From Eubacteriaceae bacterium (lineage in GTDB: Bacteria > Bacillota > Clostridia > Lachnospirales > Lachnospiraceae), in NCBI GenBank assembly GCA_902362875.1, contig CABIYF010000004.1, forward strand, positions 62,001 through 126,000: DNA of 64,000 nucleotides. Reading direction: 5' to 3'. The translations under genes and the position numbers were made by a program. Under the pieces are notes generated by a model, which did no database searches, was not told the DNA's origin, and worked only from the letters and a program-made list of their open reading frames with translations. Within the stretch, counting starts at the first letter, position 1; the number at the start of each line of letters is the position of its first letter. This document shows positions 54,474 to 64,000 of this stretch, one piece after another.

Positions 54474-56918
54474 CTATCCATCATACCTTATTCTTTCTAC
54501 CAGCGTTTCCTTTTTCAGATTACTGCTTAAAACGCAGGAAAGTACAATCTGCAACAGACCGACCAAAAAAATCATAATAAAAATTGGTACGATTGGAACA
54601 TGATAGATATTCATTCCAAATATTCCATTATGTTTTGCATAGGAAAAAAGTGCATAGCCGAGCGGCAGACCAATGATCAAAGCTACGCATATGGCACCAA
54701 CCGTAAACATCAGTCCCTGTAACTGCAGGCATAAATTTAATTGTTTATTTGTCATACCCACAGCCTGTAATATACCATATTCCTGCTTTTTTGTCGTAAT
54801 ATTCATGATCATGGTATTCGCCATATTCATAAACCCGATGAGTCCTACAATAGCCATAAACAGATAACAGCCAAGCTTCATCATGCTGCTTGCAAATTCG
54901 GCAGATTGTAACTGCGCATGATAAGTATCCATTTTTATATGCGAAGTATTAGAAATCAAAGTATTCAGACTTTGTTCTACAGATGCCACATCTTTTTTAT
55001 CACAGTCCACCCACAGATAGCCATAGGCTGTTCCTCTCGGATTCATGGAACGATATACACCTTCCGGAATGACAAGATAAGTGTCCGCACTTACAAAAGA
55101 TCCTGCAATCTTTCCCTGATAGGTATAGGTTCCACTTCCATTCTCAAAGTCAAATGCAATGAATTCACCCGAAGCATATCCATCTTGTTCCATCCACGTT
55201 GACCAGCCAAAGAAAATATCACCATTCTTTACCGCCTGATCATAGTCCATAGAGCCAATATCCCCTTCTTGGCGCATAAAATCAAAATCCTTTTTACTCA
55301 CAATAGTAGCCGGAAATCTTGTTCCGTTCAGATTTACAGAGACAATCTCTCTCGTCATGACATCTGTTACTCCCGGAATGCTTTTGATTTCTTCAATCAG
55401 CGAATCATTCAATGGATCATCCGTCAGAATCGTATCCAGATTATTCTCCGGATATCTTTCATCATACTCAGCAGAATAGTCAAGTTGCAGTTCAAATTGT
55501 CCATGATTAACGGAAAGACGTGCTTCATGCTCCGTGTCAATATTTCCCACATAATTAGAGATAATCACAAACAATACGCAAGAAAAACCCATTGTGAGGA
55601 TAGTACCAATAGTTCTTTTGGGATTACCCGTTACATTTGCCATTGCCATAGAAAACACGGTGACATTTTTTCTGCCATTTCGTTTTCCTTTTTTTTGTGT
55701 TTCTGCATTTTCTAAATACCGTGTTGCTTCGATAGGTGAAATCCGTGAAACAATTTTCATTGGTTTACGCAGTGCCAAAGCAACGGTAAGAAATGATACG
55801 AAAATACAGAGAAGCATAACAGGCAGGGAAAACAAAGGAACCTGCTGATTTTGAACTCCCATAGAGCCAGTTCCGGTTGATACAAGGTTCCCCTGTTCTA
55901 CCAGCCAGTTAAAACCGCATTTTGCAATCAGAAAGCCAAAAAGCAATCCAAATGGTATTGAAAAAAATGTCAAAAAAATGCCCTCTCTGAAGATCAGTTG
56001 TTTCATCTGCTTTTTTGTCGCTCCCAGAGCCTTGATTTTTCCATACTCCTGTATCTTGTTGGCAATACCGACCTGAAAAATATTATAAATAACCACAACA
56101 GAGAAAAGTACAATTGCAAGAATCAAAACCCCGCATACCGCAATCGTTTCATAACTCGGCTGCAAGACCCATTGCAAATAGAGATCATTGACTATAACGT
56201 TTTTTTCTTCGATTCCACAAGCTGCTGCAATCTGCTTTATAACCGAATCAATATTATTCATAGATACATTTGCAGAATCATTTAAAGTAAAATAAATATT
56301 ATACTGTCTGTCATTCTCTGCGACGTGCTCATCATAAAACTCCTGTGACCCGAAAGCAACATAAGATGCCTCGATGGTATACTCATCCCGATCATATAGG
56401 ATTCCGCTGACAACAAATTCTTCCGGCTTATATTCTGACTGCATCCCTGCGCGGTAATCCAGTGTAACCGTATCTCCGACCTTTACATCATCATATCCCA
56501 TTTCACTAAAAAATGCTCTTCCTGCGGCAATTTCCTGCGTTCCCACCGGATACTTTCCTTCCTTTAACTCATATTCCTTATTATAGGGAAGCATTTTTCT
56601 TGCAGTCTCATCCATGCAGACAAAACCACCATTTTCGTTGCCTTTTATGATACCTTCGGTGCACATAGTGCCTGTAGCATCTATTTCCGCATGGCGGTTT
56701 ACTTCTTTTAACTGCGATCCGTCTGCAGAAACAAACAGACCATAATTGCTTCCATATGATCCTGCCGCCTGACTTTTCTGTAAATGAATTACCCCATTTC
56801 CCACAGTACTGATGATAACAAGCAGCATCGTGGTCAGACAGATTGCCATCATGATCAGTATGCTTCTTGTCCTGTTCCTTTTGTCATTGCTATATGCAAT
56901 CCTGCTTATTGTTTTCAT
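54474..56918 (-). CDS. FtsX-like ABC transporter permease
   Basis: This 814-residue permease has an N-terminal helix (IMMAICLTTMLLVIIS), a large extracellular domain, an FtsX core near residues 255-390, a second extracellular domain and a C-terminal FtsX core near 690-800. It resembles the BceB/MacB/SalY class moving peptide antibiotics or lipids. Its ATG overlaps the ATPase stop by four bases, so the two are coupled. Confidence 0.9.
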   Translation of the reverse strand: MKTISRIAYSNDKRNRTRSILIMMAICLTTMLLVIISTVGNGVIHLQKSQAAGSYGSNYGLFVSADGSQLKEVNRHAEIDATGTMCTEGIIKGNENGGFVCMDETARKMLPYNKEYELKEGKYPVGTQEIAAGRAFFSEMGYDDVKVGDTVTLDYRAGMQSEYKPEEFVVSGILYDRDEYTIEASYVAFGSQEFYDEHVAENDRQYNIYFTLNDSANVSMNNIDSVIKQIAAACGIEEKNVIVNDLYLQWVLQPSYETIAVCGVLILAIVLFSVVVIYNIFQVGIANKIQEYGKIKALGATKKQMKQLIFREGIFLTFFSIPFGLLFGFLIAKCGFNWLVEQGNLVSTGTGSMGVQNQQVPLFSLPVMLLCIFVSFLTVALALRKPMKIVSRISPIEATRYLENAETQKKGKRNGRKNVTVFSMAMANVTGNPKRTIGTILTMGFSCVLFVIISNYVGNIDTEHEARLSVNHGQFELQLDYSAEYDERYPENNLDTILTDDPLNDSLIEEIKSIPGVTDVMTREIVSVNLNGTRFPATIVSKKDFDFMRQEGDIGSMDYDQAVKNGDIFFGWSTWMEQDGYASGEFIAFDFENGSGTYTYQGKIAGSFVSADTYLVIPEGVYRSMNPRGTAYGYLWVDCDKKDVASVEQSLNTLISNTSHIKMDTYHAQLQSAEFASSMMKLGCYLFMAIVGLIGFMNMANTMIMNITTKKQEYGILQAVGMTNKQLNLCLQLQGLMFTVGAICVALIIGLPLGYALFSYAKHNGIFGMNIYHVPIVPIFIMIFLVGLLQIVLSCVLSSNLKKETLVERIRYDG

Positions 56919-57589
56919 CTGAAATCCACCACCTGTCCATCCTCAATCACCAGAATACGATCAACGACCTGTGCGATTTCGTCATCATGGGTAATCATTA
57001 CAATCGTCTGACCATATTTTTTTGCTGTCATCTTAAGCAGAGCGATTACCTCATCACTGGTCTTAGAATCAAGATTTCCTGTCGGCTCATCTGCAAATAT
57101 AATTTCCGGACGATTCACCAGTGCTCTTGCAATTGCTACTCTCTGCTGCTGTCCTCCGGATAACTGATTTGGCAGATTATAAATCCGGTTTTCAATCCCC
57201 AGAGTTGCAATGATATCATTTACATACGCTTCATCCACTTTTCTTCCATCCAGCCCCAGTGGCAGTACAATATTTTCCCAGACATTAACAGATGAAACCA
57301 GATTAAATGCCTGAAAAACAAATCCGATTTTTCTTCTGCGGAAAACAGCAAGGGCATCTTCATTCATCCTGTATAAATCTTTCCCTGCTAAAGTAACACT
57401 GCCTTTTGTCGGGGTATCAAGCCCTCCAAGCATATGAAGTAATGTACTTTTACCGGAACCTGACTTTCCGACAATTGCGACAAATTCTCCCTGCTCAATC
57501 TGAATGTCCACCTGATTGACTGCTTTAACCTGATTCTCACCTGTGCCATAAAACTTACAAAGCTGCTTGGTTTCTAATATTACACTCAT
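56915..57589 (-). CDS. ABC transporter ATP-binding protein (MacB/LolD type)
   Basis: This 224-residue ATPase has Walker A GKSGSGKST, signature LSGGQQQR, Walker B IIFADEPTGNLD and H-loop ITHDDE. The ATG at 57589 follows AAGGAGG; an upstream GTG/ATG at 57607 lacks one. It partners the FtsX permease. It lies 200 bases after the histidine kinase gene, past a hairpin, so it has its own or an attenuated transcript. Confidence 0.93.
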   Translation of the reverse strand: MSVILETKQLCKFYGTGENQVKAVNQVDIQIEQGEFVAIVGKSGSGKSTLLHMLGGLDTPTKGSVTLAGKDLYRMNEDALAVFRRRKIGFVFQAFNLVSSVNVWENIVLPLGLDGRKVDEAYVNDIIATLGIENRIYNLPNQLSGGQQQRVAIARALVNRPEIIFADEPTGNLDSKTSDEVIALLKMTAKKYGQTIVMITHDDEIAQVVDRILVIEDGQVVDFR

Positions 57590-57745
57590 GTGTTGCCTCC
57601 TTTTCAATTCTGTAAAGAATTTGTCAGCTTACGCTGACCAGAATCACGCGCCAAGTCTCGCAGCTGCTCGACTTGAAATATTTCATCATTTTTCACATAC
57701 ATCCAAATTATATCAGGACAATCTTTCATTTCACTTTCAAAAAAC

Positions 57746-57781
57746 GAGCAGAACCCTTACAGAATTGTAAGAGTTCTGCTC
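57746..57781. terminator. Hairpin between kinase and ABC genes
   Basis: Arms gagcagaacccttac (57746-57760) and gtaagagttctgctc (57767-57781) pair with one mismatch. No long T run follows on the minus strand, so partial read-through from kinase to transporter is possible. Confidence 0.65.
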
Positions 57782-57790
57782 ACTTAAAAT

Positions 57791-59035
57791 TTAACCAACA
57801 TATGGTAATTGAATCACAAACGTGCTTCCTTTTTTCTTTTTGCCGGAGGTTACCGTAATCGTACCTTCGTGTTTTTCGATAATTTCTCTCGATAGAAAAA
57901 GTCCGATTCCTGTACCACTCTTTTCCATGACCTCCTTGGAACTTCCTCTGTAAAATCGTTGAAAAATTTTGTGATACTCATTCTGCGGAATACCAATTCC
58001 CTGATCCTCAATTTCCATTCTTACAAGATAGTTTCTTTTTTGTAATCGGATAAATATTTTTGAACCACACGGACTGTACTTGACCGCATTATCCAGAACG
58101 TTGATCACAGCTTCACCAAGCCACCTTTTATCCTGCATAATCGTGCATGTTTCCAGCTCTTTTTCATAGTCAAAAACGAATTCAATTTCTTTCTCATCCG
58201 CTTTAGGATAAGTGCGGTTCACAGCAGATATGACAGTATCCATAAGCGAAAGTTTTTTCTTATTAATCTGAATCAGTCCAGTTTCCATCTTGGATATTTC
58301 AAGAAGCGACTGCAATAATGTCTCCAGTCCATCCAGAGCACTCCGACAACGGATACGAAACTCCTCCTGTTCTGTGGCACTTAAGTCATTCTGCATCAGC
58401 ACACTAAAACATGTATCCAAAGCTGCAACCGGTGTCTTTAACTGGTGAGAGATATCAGAAACCATTTCTTTCGTGTTCTCCTTTTCTGCCCTTGCTTCTT
58501 CCTTTATCAACTGAATATGATGTCCGATTGCTTCAAGCTGGTCATTCAATTTTTCCAGTTCTGCATGATTTTCCGTTTTCAGTAAATCATCAAATTTATT
58601 TTCACGGAATCTGATCAGAATTTCTTCCAACTGGTCTAAAATTTTCTGATGACACGCATCTTCTTTTTTCTTCCAATAAAGTAAAAAAGTCAAAAGAAGC
58701 ACGCATATCACAGTGCTTACAGCACCGGCCACCATAACCTGATGCCGGAATTGCGAATAAAATGCATTCCCTTTATTCCCCCAGTATCCATATTGCTCCA
58801 ATAATCGCCTTCCCTGTTCGTTAGTTTCAATATCCTTATCCTTAAGCAATTCCGAAACAGCATCCAGCCCGGAAAATTCTTCCTTTGCAGCAATCTCTGT
58901 CATAAGATTCATTTTATATTTATAATCTTCATAAAACACATACGTGGTAAAGCAATTTAATATTGCAAACAATAATATGACAGATAATACCAAGGAGAGC
59001 ACTACTGTAATCTTCTTGCGATATCTCTTTGTCAC
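57791..59035 (-). CDS. Sensor histidine kinase
   Basis: This 414-residue membrane kinase has helices near residues 10-32 and 100-123 flanking an extracellular loop of about 65 residues, then HAMP-like and coiled sections, the phospho-acceptor DISHQLKTPVAAL, and the ATPase boxes VLDNAVKYSP, DQGIGIPQ and GTGIGLFLS. The GTG at 59035 overlaps the regulator stop (GTGA) behind AGGAGGT and is preferred over an ATG at 59056. It probably senses envelope stress or a peptide and drives the neighbouring ABC transporter. Confidence 0.9.
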   Translation of the reverse strand: MTKRYRKKITVVLSLVLSVILLFAILNCFTTYVFYEDYKYKMNLMTEIAAKEEFSGLDAVSELLKDKDIETNEQGRRLLEQYGYWGNKGNAFYSQFRHQVMVAGAVSTVICVLLLTFLLYWKKKEDACHQKILDQLEEILIRFRENKFDDLLKTENHAELEKLNDQLEAIGHHIQLIKEEARAEKENTKEMVSDISHQLKTPVAALDTCFSVLMQNDLSATEQEEFRIRCRSALDGLETLLQSLLEISKMETGLIQINKKKLSLMDTVISAVNRTYPKADEKEIEFVFDYEKELETCTIMQDKRWLGEAVINVLDNAVKYSPCGSKIFIRLQKRNYLVRMEIEDQGIGIPQNEYHKIFQRFYRGSSKEVMEKSGTGIGLFLSREIIEKHEGTITVTSGKKKKGSTFVIQLPYVG

Positions 59036-59721
59036 TGCCTTACCTCCTGATTCCATATATACCCAAGACCTCTGATATTCTTTATATAGACCGGTGCAGC
59101 CGGATTGTCTTCGATTTTCTCACGGAGTCTTCTGATATTGACAGCGATTGTATTTTCATCCACAAAATCCCCTTCCAGATCAAACACATTTTCCAATATT
59201 TGTGTTTTTGAAAGAATCTGTTTCGGATTCTGAAGAAAAAAAGTCAGCATTTTCAACTCCGTTTTTGTCAGACTGATTTCACGACTCTTTATCAGGACTT
59301 TCATTTCTCCTGCGATAAATACGATATCTCCCGAAATCATCTTTCCGGCTTCCGCTTTCTCCTGTCTGCGACGGAAATGTGCTTCTATTTTCAAAAGAAG
59401 TACTGAAAGACTAAACGGCTTTGTAATATAATCATCTGCCCCTGCTTCATATCCCATAACCTGATCCATCTCCTGATCTAGTGCTGTAAGGCAAATAATG
59501 TATGTATTATAATTGCATCTCATCCACCTTACAAATTCCAGTCCATTCCCATCCGGAAGATTCACATCACAAATGGTAACATCCACATTATTATCACTTG
59601 CAATTCTTTTCGCTTTTTTCACTGATTCTGCTGAAAAAACCTCATATCCGGATTTTTTCAGTGAAAATGTAATTCCACGATTTAAATTTTCATCATCTTC
59701 AACCACGAGTATACCTGGCAT
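59032..59721 (-). CDS. OmpR/PhoB-type response regulator
   Basis: This 229-residue regulator has a receiver with the acidic pair VVEDDE, the phospho-acceptor Asp in ICDVNLPDG and the conserved Lys in ITKPFSL. A winged-helix DNA-binding domain ends in VNIRRLREKIEDNP and IRGLGYIW. It is paired with the downstream kinase and preceded by a small membrane protein. Confidence 0.93.
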   Translation of the reverse strand: MPGILVVEDDENLNRGITFSLKKSGYEVFSAESVKKAKRIASDNNVDVTICDVNLPDGNGLEFVRWMRCNYNTYIICLTALDQEMDQVMGYEAGADDYITKPFSLSVLLLKIEAHFRRRQEKAEAGKMISGDIVFIAGEMKVLIKSREISLTKTELKMLTFFLQNPKQILSKTQILENVFDLEGDFVDENTIAVNIRRLREKIEDNPAAPVYIKNIRGLGYIWNQEVRQ

Positions 59722-59745
59722 AGCATATGCACCTCTCTTTATTAA

Positions 59746-59922
59746 CTATTTTTCCTCTTCGTTACATATTTGTTCTGCCTCAATATCCTCGGCAGTGACT
59801 TTCCCTGTAATATCCCTATAGGCTTCTTTTATTCCATTTTTGACCGCCCACTTAACTATAAAATATAATGCAAGTAAGACGATTAGTGCTGTGCCAAAAC
59901 TAATTCCTAATTCTTCAAACAT
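59746..59922 (-). CDS. Small membrane protein, DUF6019-like
   Basis: This gene encodes 58 residues: a single helix (GTALIVLLALYYIVKWAV) followed by NGIKEAYRDITGK, a pattern seen in DUF6019-type small proteins next to bacitracin-type regulatory genes. A weak AGAGG precedes the ATG at 59922. It lies 24 bases upstream of the response regulator and probably starts that operon. A role as a sensor accessory is a guess from context. Confidence 0.65.
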   Translation of the reverse strand: MFEELGISFGTALIVLLALYFIVKWAVKNGIKEAYRDITGKVTAEDIEAEQICNEEEK

Positions 59923-59975
59923 TTCATTACCTCTGTCAATTCCAATTTGTTAAATTCATATCCGCATTATAGCAT

Positions 59976-60022
59976 AAAAATAACGACACTGTATATCACT
60001 TTCGTAACATACAATGTCGTTA
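59976..60022. terminator. Repeated terminator hairpin, copy 2
   Basis: A stem of the form aaaaataacgacactgtata with its complement through tacaatgtcgtta is almost the same as 29433-29484. Here it lies between ssrA and the small membrane-protein operon. Confidence 0.65.
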
Positions 60023-60104
60023 CTTTTATTTTCTTCGATACACCAAACAAAACATATTCCTGTATACGATAATATCATATACAGAGTTCGACTTGTTCAG
60101 CTTT

Positions 60105-60446
60105 AGTGGACTAGGCGAGAATCGAACTCGCGTCCAAAAGCCAATTCACATGAGGCTCTCCCATTACAGTCAGTCTTTTGACATTCCCTCTACTATGCTC
60201 CGACTAACAGGATCACAGCTTCAGTAGCTTCATCAATACTTTAACCGGCACAAAGCTTGACCGATCAAGGGTCCTGCATGTTTGAAGCCAGGATTCCAGA
60301 CTGCAGGTGATCCGGAGCTGACTGCTGCAAACTAGGCAGCGTACGCTAATTTATTATCTGCGTTTATATTTAAGTTTGTACCGTAAGGTGGTCCCTCCCA
60401 ATGGCTCCTCAAGCTTCATAACCCCTGTCGAAACCTTTACTAGCCC
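60105..60446 (-). ncRNA. ssrA: Transfer-messenger RNA
   Basis: About 342 bases. The 5' end gggctagtaaaggtttcgac and the 3' T-arm/acceptor gttcgattctcgcctagtcc pair as a 7-bp tRNA-like acceptor. The tag frame reads approximately TNLNINADNKLAYAA followed by TAG, giving the usual hydrophobic degradation end. Conserved pseudoknot runs are visible between. It rescues stalled ribosomes with SmpB, encoded just upstream. CCA does not appear fully encoded (ACT follows the acceptor), so it would be added later. Confidence 0.95.
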
Positions 60447-60463
60447 GGAATTAATAAGCTTGG

Positions 60464-60493
60464 TTCGAGACTGAGAACTTTCCCAGTCTCGAA
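60464..60493 (-). other. Leader hairpin between the ssrA promoter and mature tmRNA
   Basis: Perfect arms ttcgagactg (60464-60473) and cagtctcgaa (60484-60493) lie in the 5' extension of the precursor. It may serve as a processing signal or as the smpB terminator. Confidence 0.55.
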
Positions 60494-60498
60494 ATTAT

Positions 60499-60527
60499 AT
60501 TATATAGTGTCTTGTATAAGATGTCAA
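60499..60527 (-). promoter_or_regulatory. Consensus promoter of ssrA
   Basis: TTGACA (60522-60527) and TATAAT (60499-60504) on the minus strand have a 17-base spacer, a perfect sigma-A consensus. It overlaps the region just past the smpB stop. Confidence 0.9.
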
Positions 60528-60531
60528 GTCT

Positions 60532-61008
60532 TTATCCAAAATTACGCACTTTGAAGTCTCTCTGTGCTTCTCTTAACTGATCTCTCTTTGAGATATCCTG
60601 TCGTTTGTCGTAGAGTTTCTTACCTTTACATAATCCGATCTGAACTTTCACCAAACTTCCACTAAAGTATACTTTTAACGGAATCAATGTATATCCTTTC
60701 TGATTGATCTGTCCGATCATCTTAGAAATCTCAGATTTATGCAATAATAGTTTTCTTGTACGAAGTGGATCTTTGTTGAAGATATTTCCTTTTTCATAAG
60801 GACTGATATGCATCTGATGAATAAATACTTCTCCATTATCAATATCAACAAAGGATTCTTTGATGCTGCAGTGTCCTTGCCTTAAGGATTTTACTTCGGT
60901 TCCATGAAGTACGATCCCTGCTTCAAAACTGTCTTCTACAAAATAATCATGTCTTGCTTTTTTATTGTTTGCAATGAGTTTAATTCCATCCGTCTTCGCT
61001 TTGCTCAT
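60532..61008 (-). CDS. smpB: SsrA-binding protein SmpB
   Basis: This 158-residue SmpB binds the tRNA-like end of tmRNA during ribosome rescue. Motifs: [30 protein letters not shown] and the C-terminal tail [14 protein letters not shown]. The ATG at 61008 is 9 bases from GGAGG; ATGs at 61014 and 61017 are too close. Its start lies 29 bases inside rnr, so the two are coupled, and ssrA follows immediately. Confidence 0.96.
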   Translation of the reverse strand: MSKAKTDGIKLIANNKKARHDYFVEDSFEAGIVLHGTEVKSLRQGHCSIKESFVDIDNGEVFIHQMHISPYEKGNIFNKDPLRTRKLLLHKSEISKMIGQINQKGYTLIPLKVYFSGSLVKVQIGLCKGKKLYDKRQDISKRDQLREAQRDFKVRNFG

Positions 61009-63139
61009 AATCATCATCCTCCACTAACTCAAAATCAATATTCTTAAGCATCATATCCACATCTTTGACACGGATCTTCGCTTTCTCTCCTAATTTAAAT
61101 GTCCTTCCAGTTCTTTCTCCTACCATGGAATACGTCTTCTCATCATAGTAATAATAGTCTCCCGGAAGAATGGATACATGCACCATTCCTTCAATCGTAT
61201 TTGGAAGTTCCACATAGATTCCCCAGTTTGTCACACCGGAAATGATTCCTTCATGTACTTCTCCAATCCTTCTTCTCATGTATTCCGCTTTCTTAAGCTT
61301 ACATACTTCTCTCTCGACTTCTTCTGCACGGCGTTCCATCTTAGATGACTGTTCTGCTACTTTTGGCAGAATTGCATCGTAATGGCTGAATCGTCTTGTT
61401 GTAAATTTATTATGCAGAGTTTCCTTGATGATCCTGTGAATCTGAAGATCCGGATATCTTCGGATCGGTGATGTAAAATGGCAGTAATATCTTGTGGACA
61501 ATCCAAAATGCATAGAGCTGTATGCAGAATATTTTGCCTGTTTCATGGATCTTAATGTCAAACGACTGATCAATGGTTCTTCTGGTGTTCCTTCGATCTT
61601 TGTCAGTAACTTCTGTACTTCCTTTGGATGAATCTCATCATGACTGCTCTTTAAGTAAATTCCAAAGTTTTGTAAAAACACCTGTAATTTGTCAATCTTC
61701 TCATGGTCTGGAATCTCATGGATTCGATATAAAAATGGAATCTCTCTCCAGTAAAATTCTTCCGCGATCGTTTCATTGGCACACAGCATAAAATCTTCTA
61801 TGATCTTTGTTGCTGCATTTCTTACCTGTGGATAAACATCAACTGGTCGGCCTTTTTCATCCAAAATGATCTTAGATTCTGGGAAGTCAAAATCAATGCT
61901 TCCTCTTTCATGACGACGATGTCTTAAAATGTCAGATAATTCCTTCATTAATTCAAACATTTCTACAAAATCTTCGTATTTGTTACGTTCTTCCATATCT
62001 CCATCCAAGATTTTAGCTACGGATGTATATGTCATACGATGATCGACGTTGATCAATGTTTCCGCGATCTGATGATCGACAACCTTTCCGCTTGGATCAA
62101 CTTCCATGATACAACTTAATGCCAATCTGTCGCATCCCTGATTTAAGGAACAGATTCCATTCGATAGCTGATGCGGAAGCATCGGAATCACACGGTCTAC
62201 AAGATATACACTCGTTCCTCGTTTTAATGCTTCTTTATCTAATGGAGAGTACTCTGTTACATATTCGGATACATCCGCAATATGTACTCCAAGTAAATAA
62301 TTCTTTCCTTTTCTTGATAATGTGATCGCATCATCCAAGTCTTTGGCATCTTCCCCATCGATCGTTACCATCGGCCAGTCTCTGATGTCCATACGATCTT
62401 TGTGATCAGATGCTTTGATCTCTGATGGAATCGTATCAACCTGCTGCTTGACATCATCCTCAAACTGGGTTGGGATTCCATAGGCTTTCACAATTGATAA
62501 AATATCAACTCTTGGATCATCTTTATGTCCAAGAACCTCTATGATCTTTCCTTCTGGACTTCTTCTGACATCTCCATAATCCGTGATCTCTACCATCACT
62601 TTAAATCCACTGGTAAGATTCTTACACTGGGATTTTGACACGAAAATGTCGCTGTCAAATCTTAAATTATCTGGAATCACAAATCCAAAGTTCTGGTTCT
62701 TCTGAAGAGTTCCTACCACCGTTTTGATTCCTCTCTCCAGAATCTTGACGATCTTTCCTTCTTTTCTTCTTCCAGCGGTTGGGTGATCGTCCAATACCTG
62801 CATCAAGACTGTGTCTTCATGGAAGGCTCCGTTCATGTTCTTCTCATGAATGTAGTAATCGTCATCTTCCCCTTCCACAGTTACAAATCCAAAGCCTTTG
62901 CTTGTACAGCTAAATGTTCCTTTCACTGTCTTCACACTTGGCGGCATGTATTTTCCGCGTTTACTTACTTCAATCGATCCTTCTTCTACCAGTTCATTTA
63001 AAATCTCAACAAACTCATCACGATCTTCTGGTGCTACCTGCATCAGATAGCCAATCTCTCTTTGTTTCATTGGCTGGTAATAAGGATCGTTGATCAACGC
63101 TTTAATTTTCTTCTTTCTGTTAAATCGTTTATCTGTCAT
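60980..63139 (-). CDS. rnr: Ribonuclease R
   Basis: This 719-residue 3'-5' exoribonuclease has an N-terminal winged helix, cold-shock domains ([10 protein letters not shown] and NFGFVIPDN), the RNB catalytic core ([15 protein letters not shown] with the metal-binding Asp residues) and a C-terminal S1 domain ([24 protein letters not shown]). It degrades structured RNA and helps tmRNA quality control, which fits the next gene, smpB. The ATG at 63139 follows CAGGAG; the frame extends to 63160. Confidence 0.96.
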   Translation of the reverse strand: MTDKRFNRKKKIKALINDPYYQPMKQREIGYLMQVAPEDRDEFVEILNELVEEGSIEVSKRGKYMPPSVKTVKGTFSCTSKGFGFVTVEGEDDDYYIHEKNMNGAFHEDTVLMQVLDDHPTAGRRKEGKIVKILERGIKTVVGTLQKNQNFGFVIPDNLRFDSDIFVSKSQCKNLTSGFKVMVEITDYGDVRRSPEGKIIEVLGHKDDPRVDILSIVKAYGIPTQFEDDVKQQVDTIPSEIKASDHKDRMDIRDWPMVTIDGEDAKDLDDAITLSRKGKNYLLGVHIADVSEYVTEYSPLDKEALKRGTSVYLVDRVIPMLPHQLSNGICSLNQGCDRLALSCIMEVDPSGKVVDHQIAETLINVDHRMTYTSVAKILDGDMEERNKYEDFVEMFELMKELSDILRHRRHERGSIDFDFPESKIILDEKGRPVDVYPQVRNAATKIIEDFMLCANETIAEEFYWREIPFLYRIHEIPDHEKIDKLQVFLQNFGIYLKSSHDEIHPKEVQKLLTKIEGTPEEPLISRLTLRSMKQAKYSAYSSMHFGLSTRYYCHFTSPIRRYPDLQIHRIIKETLHNKFTTRRFSHYDAILPKVAEQSSKMERRAEEVEREVCKLKKAEYMRRRIGEVHEGIISGVTNWGIYVELPNTIEGMVHVSILPGDYYYYDEKTYSMVGERTGRTFKLGEKAKIRVKDVDMMLKNIDFELVEDDDYEQSEDGWN

Positions 63140-63238
63140 TATATTCTCCTGTATATTCAACTCTTTTTACTATATATTTAATCTTATGGAAATATCATTT
63201 TCATATCGTGAACATCATCTATGATGTTATGACATAAA

Positions 63239-63271
63239 AAGCACCTCTTAAAACAAGTTTAAGAAGTGCTT
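63239..63271 (-). terminator. Terminator after secG
   Basis: Arms aagcacctcttaaa (63239-63252) and tttaagaagtgctt (63258-63271) with one mismatch; a run of A on the plus strand gives the U tract on the minus transcript. rnr begins beyond it, so secG and rnr are mostly separate transcripts. Confidence 0.75.
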
Positions 63272-63278
63272 ATCTTTT

Positions 63279-63515
63279 CTAAATAAATCTTGAGCAAAGG
63301 ATTGCTGCTGTTACGAAAAATACGATCGTAAAGAATGTTGTCACTTTGATCAGTGTTCCTTCCTTAGAACGACCTTTGTTCTTGCTCCAGTATGTTCCGC
63401 TGTCCGTTGCACCGGTTAAAGAACCTAATCCCGCTTCTTTTCCTTCTTGCATTAATACTAATATGATTAATAAAATTGATGCTATAATAAAAATTACAGT
63501 TAATGCTGTTTTCAC
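63279..63515 (-). CDS. secG: Protein translocase subunit SecG
   Basis: This 78-residue SecYEG subunit has two membrane helices (residues 3-22 and 56-75) around a polar loop EGKEAGLGSLTGATDSGT. Order eno-secG-rnr-smpB-ssrA is common in Firmicutes. Confidence 0.93.
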   Translation of the reverse strand: MKTALTVIFIIASILLIILVLMQEGKEAGLGSLTGATDSGTYWSKNKGRSKEGTLIKVTTFFTIVFFVTAAILCSRFI

Positions 63516-63624
63516 AATATGCCTCCTAATATATTTCCATTCACTGAGGTTTATTCTAACATAGACATATCAAACTTGCAAGGAAAACAGCAACACTTTC
63601 GATAGTTTTTACATTTTTATCCTT

Positions 63625-64000
<376 letters not shown>

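Noticed and set aside
60105-60446. A tRNA gene, from the tRNA-like T-arm ggttcgattcc-type sequence
   Set aside because: The acceptor halves are 340 bases apart with a tag frame between them; it is tmRNA.

Overview
The window looks like a chromosomal segment of a low-GC, spore-forming gut Firmicute, most likely a Lachnospiraceae member of the Anaerostipes type. That is an inference from base composition, protein similarity recalled by eye, SpoIIID, the cold-shock protein, and the housekeeping block enolase-SecG-RNase R-SmpB-tmRNA. No search was run. Most genes lie on the minus strand.

Layout. 0-5 kb: a MarR-controlled heterodimeric ABC exporter and a SEC-C protein. 5.5-7.75 kb: an IS200/IS605 element (tnpA, zinc-finger-less tnpB, putative guide RNA). 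8-14 kb: rarA, a hypothetical gene, rtcB and two WYL-domain regulators. 14-15.4 kb: a broken TnpB fused to a broken Rpn-type gene. 15.4-18 kb: two divergent small proteins sharing an N-terminal YERP...NEYVAAC signature, each with a near-consensus promoter, followed by a radical SAM/SPASM enzyme. This resembles a peptide-maturation (RiPP) locus and is the best candidate for something undescribed. 18-19.5 kb: gene remnants. 19.5-25 kb: spoIIID, a shortened MATE gene, two G3E GTPases (one with a His/Cys-rich tandem repeat), a shortened glycerol dehydrogenase, a hotdog thioesterase and a cold-shock gene. 25-27.5 kb: an IS110/IS1111-type element sitting in a palindromic repeat, then a composite palindrome. 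27.5-37 kb: glgA with an unusual Lys/Ala-rich extension, an XRE regulator, a broken BAAT-type hydrolase, a methyltransferase/hydrolase pair under a recognisable operator, a broken AAA/PD-(D/E)XK gene, a cytidylate kinase-like gene and a MATE pump.

37.6-49 kb is a raffinose/sucrose-type utilisation locus: MsmK-like ATPase, GH36 alpha-galactosidase, two permeases, binding protein, AraC regulator, sucrose phosphorylase, and two odd partners (a ParB-like/BMP fusion and a metallophosphoesterase). An imported alpha-galactoside would be trimmed by GH36 and the released sucrose phosphorolysed. 49-50 kb holds remnants. 50-53 kb carries an old-yellow-enzyme/FAD oxidoreductase and a LysR regulator. 53.1-53.8 kb repeats the composite palindrome in inverted orientation. 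54-60 kb is a two-component system with an FtsX-type ABC transporter. 60-64 kb is ssrA, smpB, rnr, secG and the 3' part of eno.

Three themes cut across the window. Several genes carry internal deletions rather than simple truncations. Palindromic intergenic repeats recur. Small hairpin terminators occur as near-identical copies tens of kilobases apart. No tRNA, rRNA or CRISPR array was seen.
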